From assembly GCA_039621445.1 (NCBI GenBank), contig CP154956.1, forward strand, positions 39,148,553-39,212,552: a stretch of DNA of 64,000 nucleotides. Direction: 5' to 3'. The position numbers were made by a program, and so were the translations under genes. Source of the DNA: Euglena gracilis. Taxonomy: Eukaryota; Euglenida; Euglenophyceae; Euglenales. Below are positions 45,412 through 57,530 of the stretch, one piece after another (positions within the stretch are counted from its first letter, which is position 1; each line of letters opens with the position of its first letter). Under the pieces are notes generated by a model that did no database searches, was not told where the DNA came from, and saw only the letters and a program-made list of their open reading frames with translations.

Positions 45412-45508
45412 CAGAATACACGGCGCACAACGACCTTAGATTTTCGGGATGAAAACAACACACAATGTTCGGAATACACGGCGCACAACGACCTTAGATT
45501 TTCGGGAT
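45412..45508. repeat. Tandem duplication of about 54 bases
   Basis: AATACACGGCGCACAACGAC followed by CTTAGATTTTCGGGAT occurs twice in a row with one or two differences. The unit includes the possible donor of exon 45493-45588 (AAG|GTCGTT on the transcribed strand), so two equivalent donors exist 54 bases apart. Confidence 0.75.
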
Positions 45509-46509
45509 CGACCACCATCATCGCTCTCCACGCTGCCGCTGTCAATGCTCACTTTGAAGCGCTCTGGGTCAGCATGGCGGCTGGGTCCCTGCTTGCCGAT
45601 GTTGGGGGAACACGTTGGCTCTTTTCCGATTGAAGCTTTGCCGATCCCTTCCACCAAACGATTCTGAACCCATTTCCGCCCCCAGTCCCTCAGACAGCCC
45701 CATTCCAGGTTTTTCCAACGCCAATGGTGATAGCTTGGAAAATGGTTTGGCAACAAAAGCATTGCTCGTTTTGTGCATCAGGGATCTGGCCAATAGGAGG
45801 CTGGGTGATGACCGTCACAACTGGATCAAGCCAGTGCTAAATGTTGTGTGGTACGAAATGTCAATTCTCCTGAATCCATAATGGAATGCAAACCAAATTC
45901 CAAACGCTTGACTGACGCGCGCGTGTGTGTGTGTGGTTTTTTTTAGGGGCAAACCATCACCATGGTCATGCAAGGATCAGAATGGCTGCTGGTGGGATCC
46001 CTGGGACTGATGGCGATGGGCGGCATTCAAACAGACATAAAGTGACAAAATCACATAATAATCTGAGGGGTGGATGTCAAGCATTGATTGGTGTCCACCA
46101 GGGCGGCCGCAAAGGAAAAATGAAAATCCTCCCTCGCACAATCAATCCAAAATTTTCCAGAAAAACAAGGGAAATTCAAAATACCTCGGCGGAAAAAGGT
46201 TGCCACCGGGGATATGTCAATTTCTACAATATTCCCACAAACTTCTCTCTCCAAACTCTGCCCTCCACTCTGTCCATCATCATTGTCGAAGTCATCGCCC
46301 CATCTCTTCCCCTGCTTTATTCCAGATGAAAAATCTTTGGATTTGGAGGACAGGTGCATTGTACCTCCTGGGTGCCCATTCATTCAAAGATGTGCTCGTG
46401 GCCCGCCTTATTGCGGACTTTTCAGGAGGCTAGATTTCACCAGCTCGCAGTTCGTCCCGATCACCTTGACCTTTTGCCAGCACTTATCATCCCCCCACAG
46501 TGCAATATT
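45493..46509 (-). CDS. Two exon candidates, gene uncertain
   Basis: 46441-46509 has a good acceptor (CACACTCCAG) and donor CTG|GTGAAA and reads IALWGDDKCWQKVKVIG.... Without that donor the frame runs to TAA at 46408, so it could also be a last exon. 45493-45588 has acceptor GGCAAGCAG and donor AAG|GTCGTT and reads RHADPERFKVSIDSGSV..., then a basic RSRKSK end. Both are phase 0. They may be the start of the cyclase-like gene or the end of a small gene below the dehydrogenase kinase. No domain recognised. Confidence 0.4.
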
Positions 46510-48615
46510 CTGGAGTGTGGGCTGAAATGACCAATAATGGTCCAGCAACGAGAGAAAAAAATATGCACAACTGAGTAATTATCACCCCTTGTTCAAGGTT
46601 GTTTTCCCCCTTCGAGGGAAATTAATCCTTGATAGAAAAGCCATTTTTCAGAAAGACACATCCATAAAAAGAAGAAAATATCATTCATAAGTATTCCTGG
46701 CTGTTTGTGGTGATTCGTGATTATTTGTGACTATTTGTGATTGTGAAAAAATCCTCAAATTCGTGTTGGTCCGTGATTAGTCGTGATTATTCGTGGCATG
46801 AATTTGTGGGAATCCCTAATTTCCAGCAGCCTTGGAGTATCATCCATCCACGCCAATCATTAAAAAAATTGGACTGCCTCGTTAAATTCTGCCCTCTTTC
46901 GAGCTTTTAACCGGTTAAGAAGGTTCTTGGCCAGAAAAAAAAAACTCATGTCCCTTTTGGACACGTTGATGTTCATGCCCAGACATTGATGTTATATGCG
47001 CATACACTCATGTGTGAATCAGAGGTTAGGACCCAGTCCCACCCACCCACCCACCCTCTGGGGGGCTTGAGGGGTCCACTTTTAGGGGGTCAGTTTTGGG
47101 GACCAAATCTTTCTATGCACTTCACGCTGAAAATATGCGAAAATACCCCTCCGGGGGGTGCCCACTCGGTCCAACCCCCACCCCCTGGGGGGGGGGGAAC
47201 CAAACTCCTCCCCTGCCTCACCAAACTGAAACAAATGTCTGGTGTGAATATCAACTGAAATATTCTGGGCGGGGTTTCTTCAGTTGTAGCAGCTTCACTC
47301 CCAGTGAAAAAGTCCTCGAGGGACCCTTCTATTTTTGGGCCCCTGCCATTGCAGAGGGCCTGCCTGTTATTTGGGAGATAAACAAAAGGTGGGAACCCCC
47401 TTTATGACGATGGATCGCTATGCCCTTTGAGTTGGCAGAAAATCCATGCAGGGTCGTTAACAGGGTCGTTGTAAATTGGGGGTCGTTAACAGAGGGGGTC
47501 GTTGTCAAAGAGGTCGAAACCGTCAAAACCACGTCAGCATGACCCCCAAAGCCCCCAAAATGACCCGGAATCGCCTAAAATCGCCCCTGAAATGGCCAAA
47601 GATACCGCAAAGGTGGCAAATATGCCCAAAATAACCAAGTGGACCTCAAATGGTCAAAAATGCCACAAATTTGTCCCATATATGGGGGTTTTTTGTTGCA
47701 GGGTTTCCAAGCCACTGGCTTTCAAATGTTTGATGCAATCCTTTTTGAATTAAAGAGCGGAAATTCTCAATAGAGATTCCCTTTACTTTTTGCACATTCT
47801 GCAGGTATAAAACAAATGTTTTGCTCCCAAAAATTGATACGTATGTTGCTTGAAAGGATGCCTTTGTCATGTGGCAAATTCAGTTGGCAAAAGAAAGATG
47901 AATTGGAGCAAGGCAATTCCTTGAGGACCCTGGGGCCATACAATTTTTTTTTACCGACCCCCGGGGGGGGGGGGAGGGGGGTCACTCCACTTTTTTTTTT
48001 AAAAAAAACCAGTCAGTCACTCATTTTCAAAAAAATCAGCCAGTCACTGCCCCCGGGGGGGGGGGGTTGGCCACTCAGAAAAACGGCCACTTCCCAGTCA
48101 CATTCCAGTCATTTTAGGCCAAAAAAAATTTTCTGGCGCCTTCGGCGCCAGGGTCACTCAAGCCATTTTTGCCCACTCCTGGCCGACCGGGAGGGGGTCC
48201 GGGCCAAAAACCAGTCAGTCACTCTGAAAAAACCAGTCACCCACCCCCTGGGGGGGGGGGGGTCGGTCAGTGCTTAAGCAATTGCCTGCCTGGGGCCCAG
48301 CCAGGGAAAACGGTCCAGTAATCAATGGGACTCCTTCACCCCCACCCTTGGACGATGATCTCCCAATATCGCATTTTGCAGCAATGAATGGTCCCTCTCC
48401 TGGTGCCCTCAAGGAGTATCCCGCAAAGCCAGCTTATATGCATTCTACTCTCCCAAAGCAAATAATTTGAGAATTGGTCTTTGTTCCCACAGATATTCCA
48501 CCTCTTGTTTTGGGGGACCGGGCGACTTGGGTCGGGAGGGGAGCCCGAAATGTAAAAGTCAGAACTGTTACGGTCAGTGCTGGGGTCCACACAGCCAAGG
48601 GATGGGTGCGGGGCG
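46510..48615. other. Spacer downstream of the dehydrogenase kinase gene
   Basis: Contains a degenerate TTCGTGATTATT tract at about 46690-46800, three GGTCGTT words near 47450-47510, and the element at 47934-48278. Otherwise unique sequence; no exon supported. Confidence 0.5.
47934..48278 (+). mobile_element. ACCGACCCCC-ended repeat, copy 2
   Basis: Direct copy of 27677-28012 with the same internal order, including CCAGTCAGTCACT words and a central hairpin at 48133-48151 (CTGGCGCC-TTC-GGCGCCAG). Here the inverted ends are clearer: ACCGACCCCC on the left and, read on the other strand, ACTGACCGACCCCCC on the right. It lies downstream of the dehydrogenase kinase stop codon. Confidence 0.65.
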
Positions 48616-51064
48616 CTACAGGTAGATGGAGTGCATCCGGTGGAGGAGGTTGGGGAAGCACAGGTACACGGTGGTGCCGTACCCCGGCATGGAGTACAGG
48701 GTGATGTCCCCGCCCAGCTGCCGCACGTACAGCCGGGACATGGGCAGGCCGAACCCCCAGCCTGCCAGCTGGAACTGTTGGTTGATGCGCTGCGTGGCAG
48801 AAAGAACGAAGGAGCCACGAGGGTGAAACCTGCATGCAAGCTTCAAAGAGGTCCATCACGAAGGGTATCAAAACATGTCCCAAGAAACGATAATTGGTGA
48901 AGAAAGGCATGATTTTGCATATTGCGGAAAACCAAGGACGATGCTTGTCTTTAAAAAACACCTAGGGGTTGGAAACTTGGCAGCAATGAAAAACATAAAA
49001 TCACTGAACACATGAAATCACTAAGAAAGATTTTGACCACAAAATTTCAAAAATGGGACATTTCTCAAATTTTTGGACTGACAAATGTTTTGCATCTTGT
49101 CAGAAAATTGGATGCCCCAGGATACTTCAAGTTCTTTTTCATGAAGGGGACCCAGCCAACCAGGCAGAACAATTGAAGGGAGGGGGACGCCACACGTGCT
49201 CCTCGGCCAAGGAAATCTTGGCCTGGTGGACAGGCATGGTGCCCGTGGTGGTGGTGAAGCCGTAGCTCCAGACGCTGTTGGCCCCTGCCAGCTTGTCCCG
49301 CGGGATGCCGCCGCCCTGGGGCATGGGGCGGCTGCCGTGCCCACCTTCATCCATTCCCACCCGTGGGGTTGGTCTGGGAAGGGGTGCTGCCGGTGACCCC
49401 AAACAGGCCTGTGCGGGAAGGCCTGGTGGGGGTGGGAGGTGGGAACAGGGTGGGTCGCCCCCCCCCCATCCACCATGGCACCCACTGAAGAAGAAAAAAA
49501 TTCCTTCGGCGCCGAAGGAAAATTTTGACCTCAAAATCGGCGCCCCAAGAAATACGGGAAGGCCTGATGGGACGGGGTAACCCCCCCCCCCACCACCAGG
49601 ATGGGAGTGGGGGGGGGGGGTTGGTCGACCCCATGGGCAGGCACCTATGGTCACTTCCCATTTTGGAGCTCTGGTCGGCCCTGGTCGGCCCTGGTCGGCC
49701 CTGGTCGGCAAATAGTTGGCCATAGGTGGGGGTATCACAGAAAAAATGTGAAGGGATGCAATGATTTTCTGAATTGTCTCGCCAAGATCAAAAGGAAGTG
49801 CCCCATAAGGCCTCCATTGGCTCCCCAAAAACAACCAAAATGACCTAAAATGGCTTGAAATAACCAAAAAATATCCAAAAACGCCAACAAAATCCACAAA
49901 ATATTGTGAAAAATGACCCAAAATTACCAAAAGGGTGCAAATTGGCTAAAATACCATAAAAAATGCTCAGATTGACCCAAATTAGCCCAATATTTGCCAA
50001 ATCAGTGACAAATAGCCCCCAATTTAACAAAAACTGGTCCATAATGGCCAAAATGGGTGTCAAACTGGAGATTTGTGAGAAAAATATCCAAAAATGGGTT
50101 AGTTCTTCGAAATATACAAAAAAAAATGCCAGCATCACCCAGCATCGCCCAGCAACACCCTGCATCGCCCAGCATCGCCCAGCATCGGAACCCCACCTCT
50201 GGTCTCCAAAAATCCAGCATCACCCAGCATCGCCCAGCATCGCCCTGCATCGCCCAGCATCATCAGAGGTGCTTGTTCCAGAGGGAAAGCTGCCGAATTC
50301 CTTCATGCATTCCCCTTCGGTCGGCCAACACGTGCAAGTCGGCCCTGGTCGGCCCTGGTCGGCCCTGGTCGGCCCTGGTCGGAACCCCCACCTACGGGGG
50401 GTCCTGAAAATCATAGTCGGCCCTGGTCGGCCATGGTCAGCCCTGGTCGGCCCTGGTCGGCCGTAGGTGCCTGCCCATAGGGTTGCGGGGATTTCTGTAC
50501 AGCCCTGACCCCGAGGGCGGGGCCCACCTGATCTTTGATGACGATGTGGACGAACTGGTCGTCCTTCCCCAGCCCGATCTCCACCTGGATGGGCAGCTGC
50601 GGCAGCCGGGGGCCCCGCTGGCCCCCTGCGACACAGACACATAGGGCATCCCCCGCTACATCCCTCCGGCCCACCCGCAGCCCCGGCCACCCTGAATCCA
50701 TTCCCGTTCACTTCCGTTTCAAAAGCCATGCGATCATCCCCCAGCATTGTTGGACAGAAAACCCACCACCATCATGTGCTTTGGCAAGCAGGTCACTTGC
50801 AGGGGGTCCAAGAGGACGACAAGGTGTGCACAGGTATTGTGTTACGGGGCACACACCACTGCAAGGTTCTTTGACCATTTGAATACTCCCCAGAGCGGGG
50901 TGGGTAGTGGGTGGGGGGAGAGGAGGGGAGCCCACACCGGCCCGCCCGGCCATCTCCTTCTCCATCGCCTCCCGCCGTTCCATCGTGGCACGGGCGGCGT
51001 TCTTGAACAGCTCCAACAGCACATACTCCAGGTGTTGCCGGCAGAGAGTCGCTGACTCGTCCAC
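48616..51064 (-). CDS. GHKL ATPase domain exons of the dehydrogenase kinase
   Basis: 50938-51064 carries the N box (HLEYVLLELFKNAARATME, with the Glu and Asn that hold Mg-ATP). 50528-50625 plus 49196-49315 give the G1 box across the junction (VIKDQ|GGGIPRDKL). 48616-48789 carries the G2 box (AGWGFGLPMSRLYVRQLGGD) and the closing GYGTTVYL strand, then ends 12 residues later. All ATP-site residues are present, so the enzyme should be active. The C-terminal tail is shorter than in animal PDKs and lacks an obvious DW motif. Confidence 0.9.
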
Positions 51065-52933
51065 CTGAGGGGTCTAACACTCACCTACCCACCCGAGATG
51101 TGTGGGGTGTCGCCTTGGGGTCCAGAATCTATTTCGGCACTTCTCGCCGAAAATGGGGGGAACCCCCACTCTGGGGTGAACCAGTCAGCCCTAACCAATC
51201 CCCTCCCCAGATTCAGACCTTAAAAAAAAAAATCTTCGGCAGGGCCCCCTGGGGGTTCCCCTCCAGCTTCAGCTACGCCCTAGACGTGGGATGTACGTGA
51301 ACGCAAGGTTCTTGTCTCCCTCCACCCGGTACACCGGCGCACGGCCAAAGCGGCCCTCACACAGCTCCGCCGCGTCGCCCAGCGCGTTCTGCCACAAGGT
51401 GGGGGGGAGAAGTGCGGTTGGGGATTACGCAAGCACACGTGCTCAGCAATAATCCGCAGGTATGCGGTAAATCAATTTCGAGATTTTGAAGATTAATTCC
51501 GCTCCACGCCTATGCCAATGAGTTAGGGCCAGGCGTTACTTCCATTCCATAGGATCGCAGTCAGCGCATGCAAAAATGCCACAGAAGGAAAAGACAAAAA
51601 AGGGGCACACTGTGACAATCCGATGCGGTTTGCAGCGGGTGTTGAAGACGCCGCGGTAGTTGTCCTGTGTGAGATATTTACAGAACGTGCTGCCGGTGGA
51701 TCTGCCAATGGTTAATGAAACAAGCTGTTGCAGATGTTGTTTGCCACAGCATTTCCCCTTCTTCCAAGAAGAATGTATTGAAGGCATCATGGGGATTGAG
51801 AATTTGCGAAAAAGCATTTCTGTCGCAATCCCAAATCACAATAACAATCACAAATCCTCCTTGGGCAGTGAGATTGGCAGTCACTGGTGACCTAGAAACA
51901 CCAGAACATACAAAGGTGGATAGCTTTTTTCTGATCGGTTCTGCACCAAATTTGGCAAACGCTGGCGTTAGCAAAGGACCACAAAATTGAAACTGGCTCA
52001 CAACAAACAAGGGGTTTGGATCCAGGGCCTTGTGGGCACAAACAGAAGTCAAAACCGGATTGGAAAAAATGAAAACTGCAAAAAAAAGGACCAAGGATCT
52101 TCAAAATGGAGAAAGACTCAATGTCTTCACTCCAAAAATTCTAGCTGGGTATCCTGTTTTCCTGCATTTTTGCATTTTTTTGCCATTTCGACCCACCATT
52201 AGCTATTTTCCTTTCCAGCTGCCCGAGGGCAGCTGGACAGAAAGGGTACCCCCTCCCTCCACCCCAAATGACTGTTGGCTGGCTGGAACCCTCCGGGGGG
52301 ACGGAGGGTCCCTTCCAGGGCGACCCCCCCGGGGTCCAGCTCAGAGGCTGGAAAATTTTGGGCTGGCTGGAAAATGGCTGCTGGCTTGACCCCCCCCCAT
52401 AGGGGTCCCAGGCTGGAGCTGGGCCCGACCTGGGGTTGAACGGGCACCCAAAAATCAAAAGTGTCAAAAAACTGCCAATTATGCAAAAAAAAAATTAATT
52501 TTTTGTCCTTTGCCCCGGCCAGTCCTTTTCCGACCCGTTTTCGACCGTTTTTGACCCATTTCCGAGCGAAAGCTCTGTTGCTGTCCAGCGGCTGAAAATA
52601 AATAAACTTCCAGCGGCAGGAATAAATAAAACTCATGGAGGGGGTCCGGGGCTGGAAAAAGACTGCGGGCGAAAAATAAAAAAAAGGCTGCTGGCTGGCT
52701 TGACCCTCCAGGGGGGTCAAATCTTCTTAAGCTGCACCCTTGGTCCCGTCCCGTTAATCGCACGCCCTGTTTGCATAACTGCTCTTGAACTAATATTCAG
52801 ACATTGACGAATGAGAGCACTAAGGTTAACGACTGGGTGGAGCTCGCAATCGGCCACATTGCCCCCCATAAAATTGGTTTGGGGTAGCTAAATAACCACA
52901 CAAATAGAATGAGTTTGGTGCGGTTTGCAGGTC

Positions 52934-53001
<68 letters not shown>

Positions 53002-54893
53002 GGGGGGTGTGGAGGGCGATGTGCTGTTCCACCAGCAGCCGGCGGGACAGCCGGTCGGCCATTAGCTCCGATTCCAGGCCGTTGTCTGCCGGATGGCTGC
53101 CGATGCCCGCACCACCCCCAACCCAGGGAGGGGTTCGCTTCGCAAAACGCTTGGCTTGGGTTTGGGGTTGGGGCAAATAACAGCCGGTTCTCGATGAACT
53201 CGTCCAGGTACTCGTAATCCAGCCCTGTCCAGACAAAAAAGATCAGCGACCCAGGCTGGCATACGGCCACCAGCACACATCATGCGCCTGGGGGCGAGGC
53301 ATACCCAAGGAGGCAGGCAGTGCCCGGACTTCTTTGATGCCCCAGCCCAGGAGGTGTGCGGTGGACTCGGTATCTGTGATTGTGATTGCGATATTGCGAC
53401 ACGCAAGAGTGGTTCTAAAGCATTGGGCGCACAGGTAAGCCTGGCGGGGGGGGGGGGTCAACCGCCACTGGTGGGGGCGGTCAAACGTGGTTGACCGCCC
53501 CCACCCACCACCCATGGGGTTTCGCAGGGGGGGGGGTTCCCATATCCTGACCTGTGGTTTTGATCTTCTTGAAGTTGCTTCTCTGATGTGGATGGTTAGG
53601 AATTCAGGCCTGCAGATTTCATGGCAGAACTTTGGCACTCAGAAGGGACTTGCAGCTCAGGGTGACCGCCAGACCATTGATGGGGTTCGGAGCTGTAATG
53701 TGCGCCCAACCCCTACTTTTAGACAATAAATCCCCCTGAGTCCTATCCTTCCAATTCTGATGAAGGCTTGCAGACAAGCAGACAATCTGAGGCTTGCAGG
53801 CTGCGGAGTCACAGACAATCTCACCCTTGCAACGACTCGAACTCTCGAGCAAAGGTCTCGCAGGGTGGCAGGCCTCGCAGTGTCGAAGGCAGACCTGACA
53901 CCTGGCGAGTCAAGACCTGGTTGAACCGCTTCTCATCCTCCAGGGTCTCAATCGGAGGGAACCGGACCATCCGCTGGAACCCCTCTGACACAGTGACGAG
54001 GGTATTGAGGCGGAGGCAGGAATTGCGTCCCATCCGATTGCCTCCGCCCCAGCCACGTGGGAAGTTCGGGTTGGTATTTTTTTTTGACTAAATCACCACC
54101 GAAATTGGAAACGTATTGGCCACCCTGAATTGACAACCAACCAGGCACTCTGAGGGAGAAAATGTGGCCCCTCCAGAACAGGGGCTGGGCTGGGCTGGGC
54201 TGGGGGGGACAGGGCAGACCCCAGAACGAGGTGTAGATGCGGTTAATGTGCGGGTTCTCCCCGACAATGTACGGCAGGGCCTGGAAATTCTTCACCGTCC
54301 GGGCGATGCGGATGGGGATGTCCTGGGGAGGGGCGGCAGGGGGGGGGGGCGAGCAGGGAGGCCCAAAAGGGTGGGAGTGGGGAGTGGAATCGACAAACAA
54401 AGCAGCTACCCCCCCCGGGAAACTGCACCTGACAGGTTGGCCGGTACCAGGGACCCTGACAGGTTCTCGGGCATGACAATTTCCGGGGGGGGGGTAGCTA
54501 TGGTGATTTTCGAAAGAAAAAAAAAAGACATTGCCACCTTGGAAAGCCAGGAACTTTGGGAGAGGTCACCACTCTCCCAGGGGAAACAAAACAACCCTGA
54601 GAAGGATTTCTGCGTGAATGAAACGTTTGCATCCTTTGCATCCGGACGGGCCGACGTCAACCCTACCCCAACTCTAAATCAACGAAGAGGGCAAAAAATA
54701 TAGCTTGTATGAGATGCAGCATGCAAATATGAAAACACACCCTGTGTAGGTAACGGGCACTCTCGATCAACTTATCCGGTTCAAGTGACCACTGGAAAGT
54801 GTCCTGAATAGGCAGTGGGGATCTCTTTGTCCAACGATCCCTCCAGTCCATACAACTATGGATGGGGGTTGTTGCCAATGCATTTGTGAACAA
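48616..54893 (-). CDS. Mitochondrial-type pyruvate / branched-chain ketoacid dehydrogenase kinase
   Basis: Phosphorylates and shuts down the E1 subunit of a 2-oxoacid dehydrogenase complex in the mitochondrial matrix; belongs to the PDK/BCKDK family with a GHKL ATPase fold. Exons in transcript order: 54741-54803 (possibly extending to an ATG at 54891-54893), 54220-54322, 53895-53984, 53175-53224, 53000-53065, 51611-51664, 51305-51388, 50938-51064, 50528-50625, 49196-49315, 48616-48789 (TAG at 48616-48618). Phases agree at all junctions. No targeting peptide was recognised; an upstream exon may carry it. Which of the two substrates is used cannot be decided from motifs. Two donors appear to be GC (53175, 51305). 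Confidence 0.88.
49501..49520. repeat. Perfect 20-bp palindrome TTCCTTCGGC/GCCGAAGGAA
   Basis: Fully self-complementary with no loop, followed at once by AATTTTGACC. A member of the GC-hairpin set, in an intron of the dehydrogenase kinase gene and beside a GTCGACCCC-type block. Confidence 0.75.
49629..50482. mobile_element. Inverted-repeat element with internal minisatellites
   Basis: Ends are CCATGGGCAGGCACCTATGG at 49631-49650 and near-complement CCGTAGGTGCCTGCCCATAGGG at 50461-50482. Inside each end is a 10-bp minisatellite (GGTCGGCCCT, about 49670-49708, 50338-50382 and 50416-50463), and the centre holds CAGCATCGCC units (about 50130-50262) plus an AT-rich AAAATGG tract. The element fills most of the intron between exons 50528-50625 and 49196-49315. 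Related inverted GGTGCCTGCCC words occur at 35485-35565. Confidence 0.6.
51132..51152. repeat. GC hairpin TTTCGGC-ACTTCTC-GCCGAAA
   Basis: Seven-base-pair stem in the intron directly below exon 51305-51388. Member of the dispersed hairpin set, with a longer loop. Confidence 0.5.
51305..54803 (-). CDS. N-terminal four-helix domain exons of the dehydrogenase kinase
   Basis: 54741-54803 reads LIESARYLHR. 54220-54322 reads DIPIRIARTVKNFQALPY, the family's (L/D)PIRxA signature, then NPHINRIYTSFW. 53895-53984 reads GFQRMVRFPPIETLEDEKRF. 53175-53224 reads LDYEYLDEFI. 53000-53065 reads RLSRRLLVEQHIALH, matching the SRIxxRMLxxQH motif with its conserved His. 51611-51664 reads NYRGVFNTRCKP. 51305-51388 reads ALGDAAELCEGRFGRAP. 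This order follows PDK/BCKDK exactly. Confidence 0.85.
52316..52740 (-). repeat. CCAGCC-type intronic repeat, long copy 3
   Basis: Aligns with 465-890 and 21402-21771 through GGGTCCAGCTCAGAG, GGCTGGCTGGAAAA, AGCTGGGCCCGACC, CTGCCAATTATGCAAAA and GGCTGCTGGCTGGC. It has the same orientation relative to transcription. Lies in the dehydrogenase kinase intron between exons 53000-53065 and 51611-51664. A further GGCTGGCTGGAACCC word sits just left, at about 52267. Confidence 0.7.
52934..52999. repeat. CA microsatellite abutting an exon
   Basis: A pure (CA)n of about 66 bases whose last AC dinucleotide is the donor GT of exon 53000-53065 on the transcribed strand (CGG|GTGTGT). Confidence 0.95.
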
Positions 54894-55529
54894 ATTGCCT
54901 CTGAATATCCTGGCCGCGATCTCTGCCAGCTTTTACCCAAATTTCCCCGATCCCATTGTTTCTGTGGCTCAACAACCCTTCACAATCATGTCCCTTCATA
55001 CATGCTAGCAAAACATCCACTGTTGACAAGAAACACACCCGGCATGGGCCCATGGGAAAATAATTATACCACAGATGGGGAAATAATTGTTGCGTGGCGC
55101 TTTAAAAACAGATTCAAAATTTATTGTTTCGTGTCTTCTTGCCTTGCCTCAAATGAGCCAACAAAAAATATGCAAAAAACGAACGAATACATTTTCTTCT
55201 GTAACAAAATGCACCAATTCATGACAGGAACGTTTGCTTTTCCTAATCGGTATTACCTCCTCACCCCCGGGCGCTTGCCCCCCCTCCTCCTTACATGCAA
55301 GCTTGGCCCCCCTAAATTTGGCCTTTGGCCTTTTGCATTGCCGCCAAAATTCTTACCATGCAAACTTGGCCCCCCTGAGGTTGGCCCCCCAGCCTTACCT
55401 TCAATCCTGGCCCGGGGGGGGGGGGAGGTATAGTCCCCTTAAGTTTTAGCACCTAGAACCTTGAAATGTTGGCCAAGCTTCTTATTGCCATGCCTCCCAT
55501 GGGGTCCCTGCACATGGCAGGTACCCCAG

Positions 55530-55720
55530 GGGGGGGGGGTCGGGTTTGAGTCCCGATGCCTGCCGAACCAGCCAATTTTCCCTTAGAAAAATGGCTACTT
55601 TCGGCCCCCGGCACCTTCGGCGCCGGGGGTGTGCTACAGCATTCCACCCCAAAACCCGACCGGGGGGGGGTCGAAAATGCCCAACCCCCTGCCTCCCAGC
55701 CCACCCAGCCTCCCAGGGGG
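55530..55720 (+). repeat. CCAATTTTCCCTTA repeat, copy 1
   Basis: GATGCCTGCCGAACCAGCC then AATTTTCCCTTAGAAAAATGG, a GC hairpin at 55605-55629 (CCCCCGGC...GCCGGGGG), GCTACAGCA and AAAACCCGACC. A diverged direct copy lies at 59845-60000. Confidence 0.6.
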
Positions 55721-56899
55721 GTGCGCACCTTACATGTCACCCCCGAAGTTGTCTATTTGGCCTGTTGGGGCTGACATTCACCCGGGCCAATGAGCTGTGG
55801 GGGGGGGGTAGGTAGCAGAAAAGAACCATTCATCAGTCTCAAGTTCCTATGCTCTCATACGTCTTTCTCAGGCAGGACCAGGCTTCTTTTTAAGGACTCC
55901 AACGACCAAGCGGGGCAACGAGCTGACAAGCCAAATCCTTTAAAAAGGGGGAATGTTGGTCCCAGCATGCGAGAGCAGGGCGGGGATAAAACTTGGGGGG
56001 GGGGGGCAAGTTGACTTCGACAGCCCTGGGGGGCTGTTGAAGGAGGCGTGGGGGGTTACTCATGGTCTCAAGGAAATACACAAAATCACACAGAGGAGAA
56101 TTTGGGGCAAAATGGCAACAATGCCTGGTGAAAACAGCCTGTATCTGAAAATCTCAATCCCTCCACATGCTAGTACCATGCACATACCTCTAAAAGTTTT
56201 TGGCTGCTTGCAAGTGGAAGAAATATTTTTTAAAAAAATAAAATTGATGCAGCATTTTATAAGTAGAAAAAAAATATTCCTAAGCTATGCATTGTATTAT
56301 TATTGCAATGTTAGAATGAAACAGGGATGCATATGCATGCTGCATACAAAGAGAAAATACTGTCTCATTTTTTGCAGGAAAAAATAAGAGAAAAATCTTT
56401 TGCAAAAAAAAGCACTTTGAGTTTACAATCTGGGTGCATTCACACAGGAGTTACTTGAATTTGTCAGATAAATATGCAATGTGGGGAGGTGCACGGTGCA
56501 CACTTGGATTGTTATTGGGCGAGGCTCTTTGCTGGCATATGTCTGTCAAGAAAAGGAGGATAGCTGACCACCCCAAGCTGTGGTGGACGTGGGGATCAAA
56601 AAACCTCCACAGTTCAGGATTATTTGAAGCATACTCCTTTTGATATCCACAAGAGGGTCAGAAGAGCAAACCCAAACTTTCATTTCACCAGAACCTCCAT
56701 TTTGCACAAAATTGCACACGTTGACCAAAATTTGGTATAGAATTGGTATTTGACTGCAGTCGAAGGCTGCCGAAGTTTGTATTGGCCACCAAGGGTAGTT
56801 TGATCTCCCCAATTCTGAGGATCTTGAAATTCCGCCGAAGTGTAAAGCCGGGGGGGGGGGGGGGCTCTATAATTGGGGGTGACATTGGTGGCAGTGTGA

Positions 56900-57530
56900 A
56901 ATGCGAGAGCACCATCGTCCCAATTGCAGGGCAGGAGGGGACCTCCACGGAACGGTCGTAGAACGTGAAATGTGGAGTATCAGAGCTACGGTCCGCCAGG
57001 CCTTCAGCATGGTGCGCCGTCTCTGCAAAGCACACATATGCGAAGGGTATTGCGCCTGGGACGTCCTGAACAGCCTCCCCCTAAAGGGGAGGCAGAAACC
57101 CTGCTCTTGGCCAGCCGCCTCAGTGCTTGGGGGGTGCCCCACCATTTGGACCCGAACCAGTGCAGGGCCTCGTAATTCCTTGAGAAAAGGGGTGCCCGAC
57201 CAGTGAACGCTTGTTCTATTGCGGAGCAACGTAGGTAGGCCTATCGACCTCCAACCGAACCGCAGTCCTACCGATGTCCCCCGTCTCCACCGCCGGCTCA
57301 ATTCCAGCCACACTGGAGGGAAGGCAGACCTGCCCGCGCCTTGCGCGGGGCTGCGTCAGTGTGGCTTCGCTGCGGAGTTGCCACTGCCGCCTCGGCCGTG
57401 CTGAAGGGGGCCATGCGAGGTCGTGAACACCCGGAGCAGTGGGAACCGGGAAGCGGGGCTGACCGGCAGAGCGACCTGACGAGCGCACGTGAACGGCGTG
57501 TGCTGGCCGTGGACGGGGACATACGTGGGT
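56900..57530. other. GC-rich island with overlapping open frames
   Basis: Base composition changes abruptly from AT-rich flanks to GC-rich sequence without microsatellites or poly-G tracts. Open frames exist on both strands (a plus-strand frame of 101 codons from 56901, minus-strand frames up to 148 codons). None matches a family I recognise and no splice sites are convincing. It could be an exon cluster, a retroelement fragment or a non-coding RNA gene. Confidence 0.3.
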
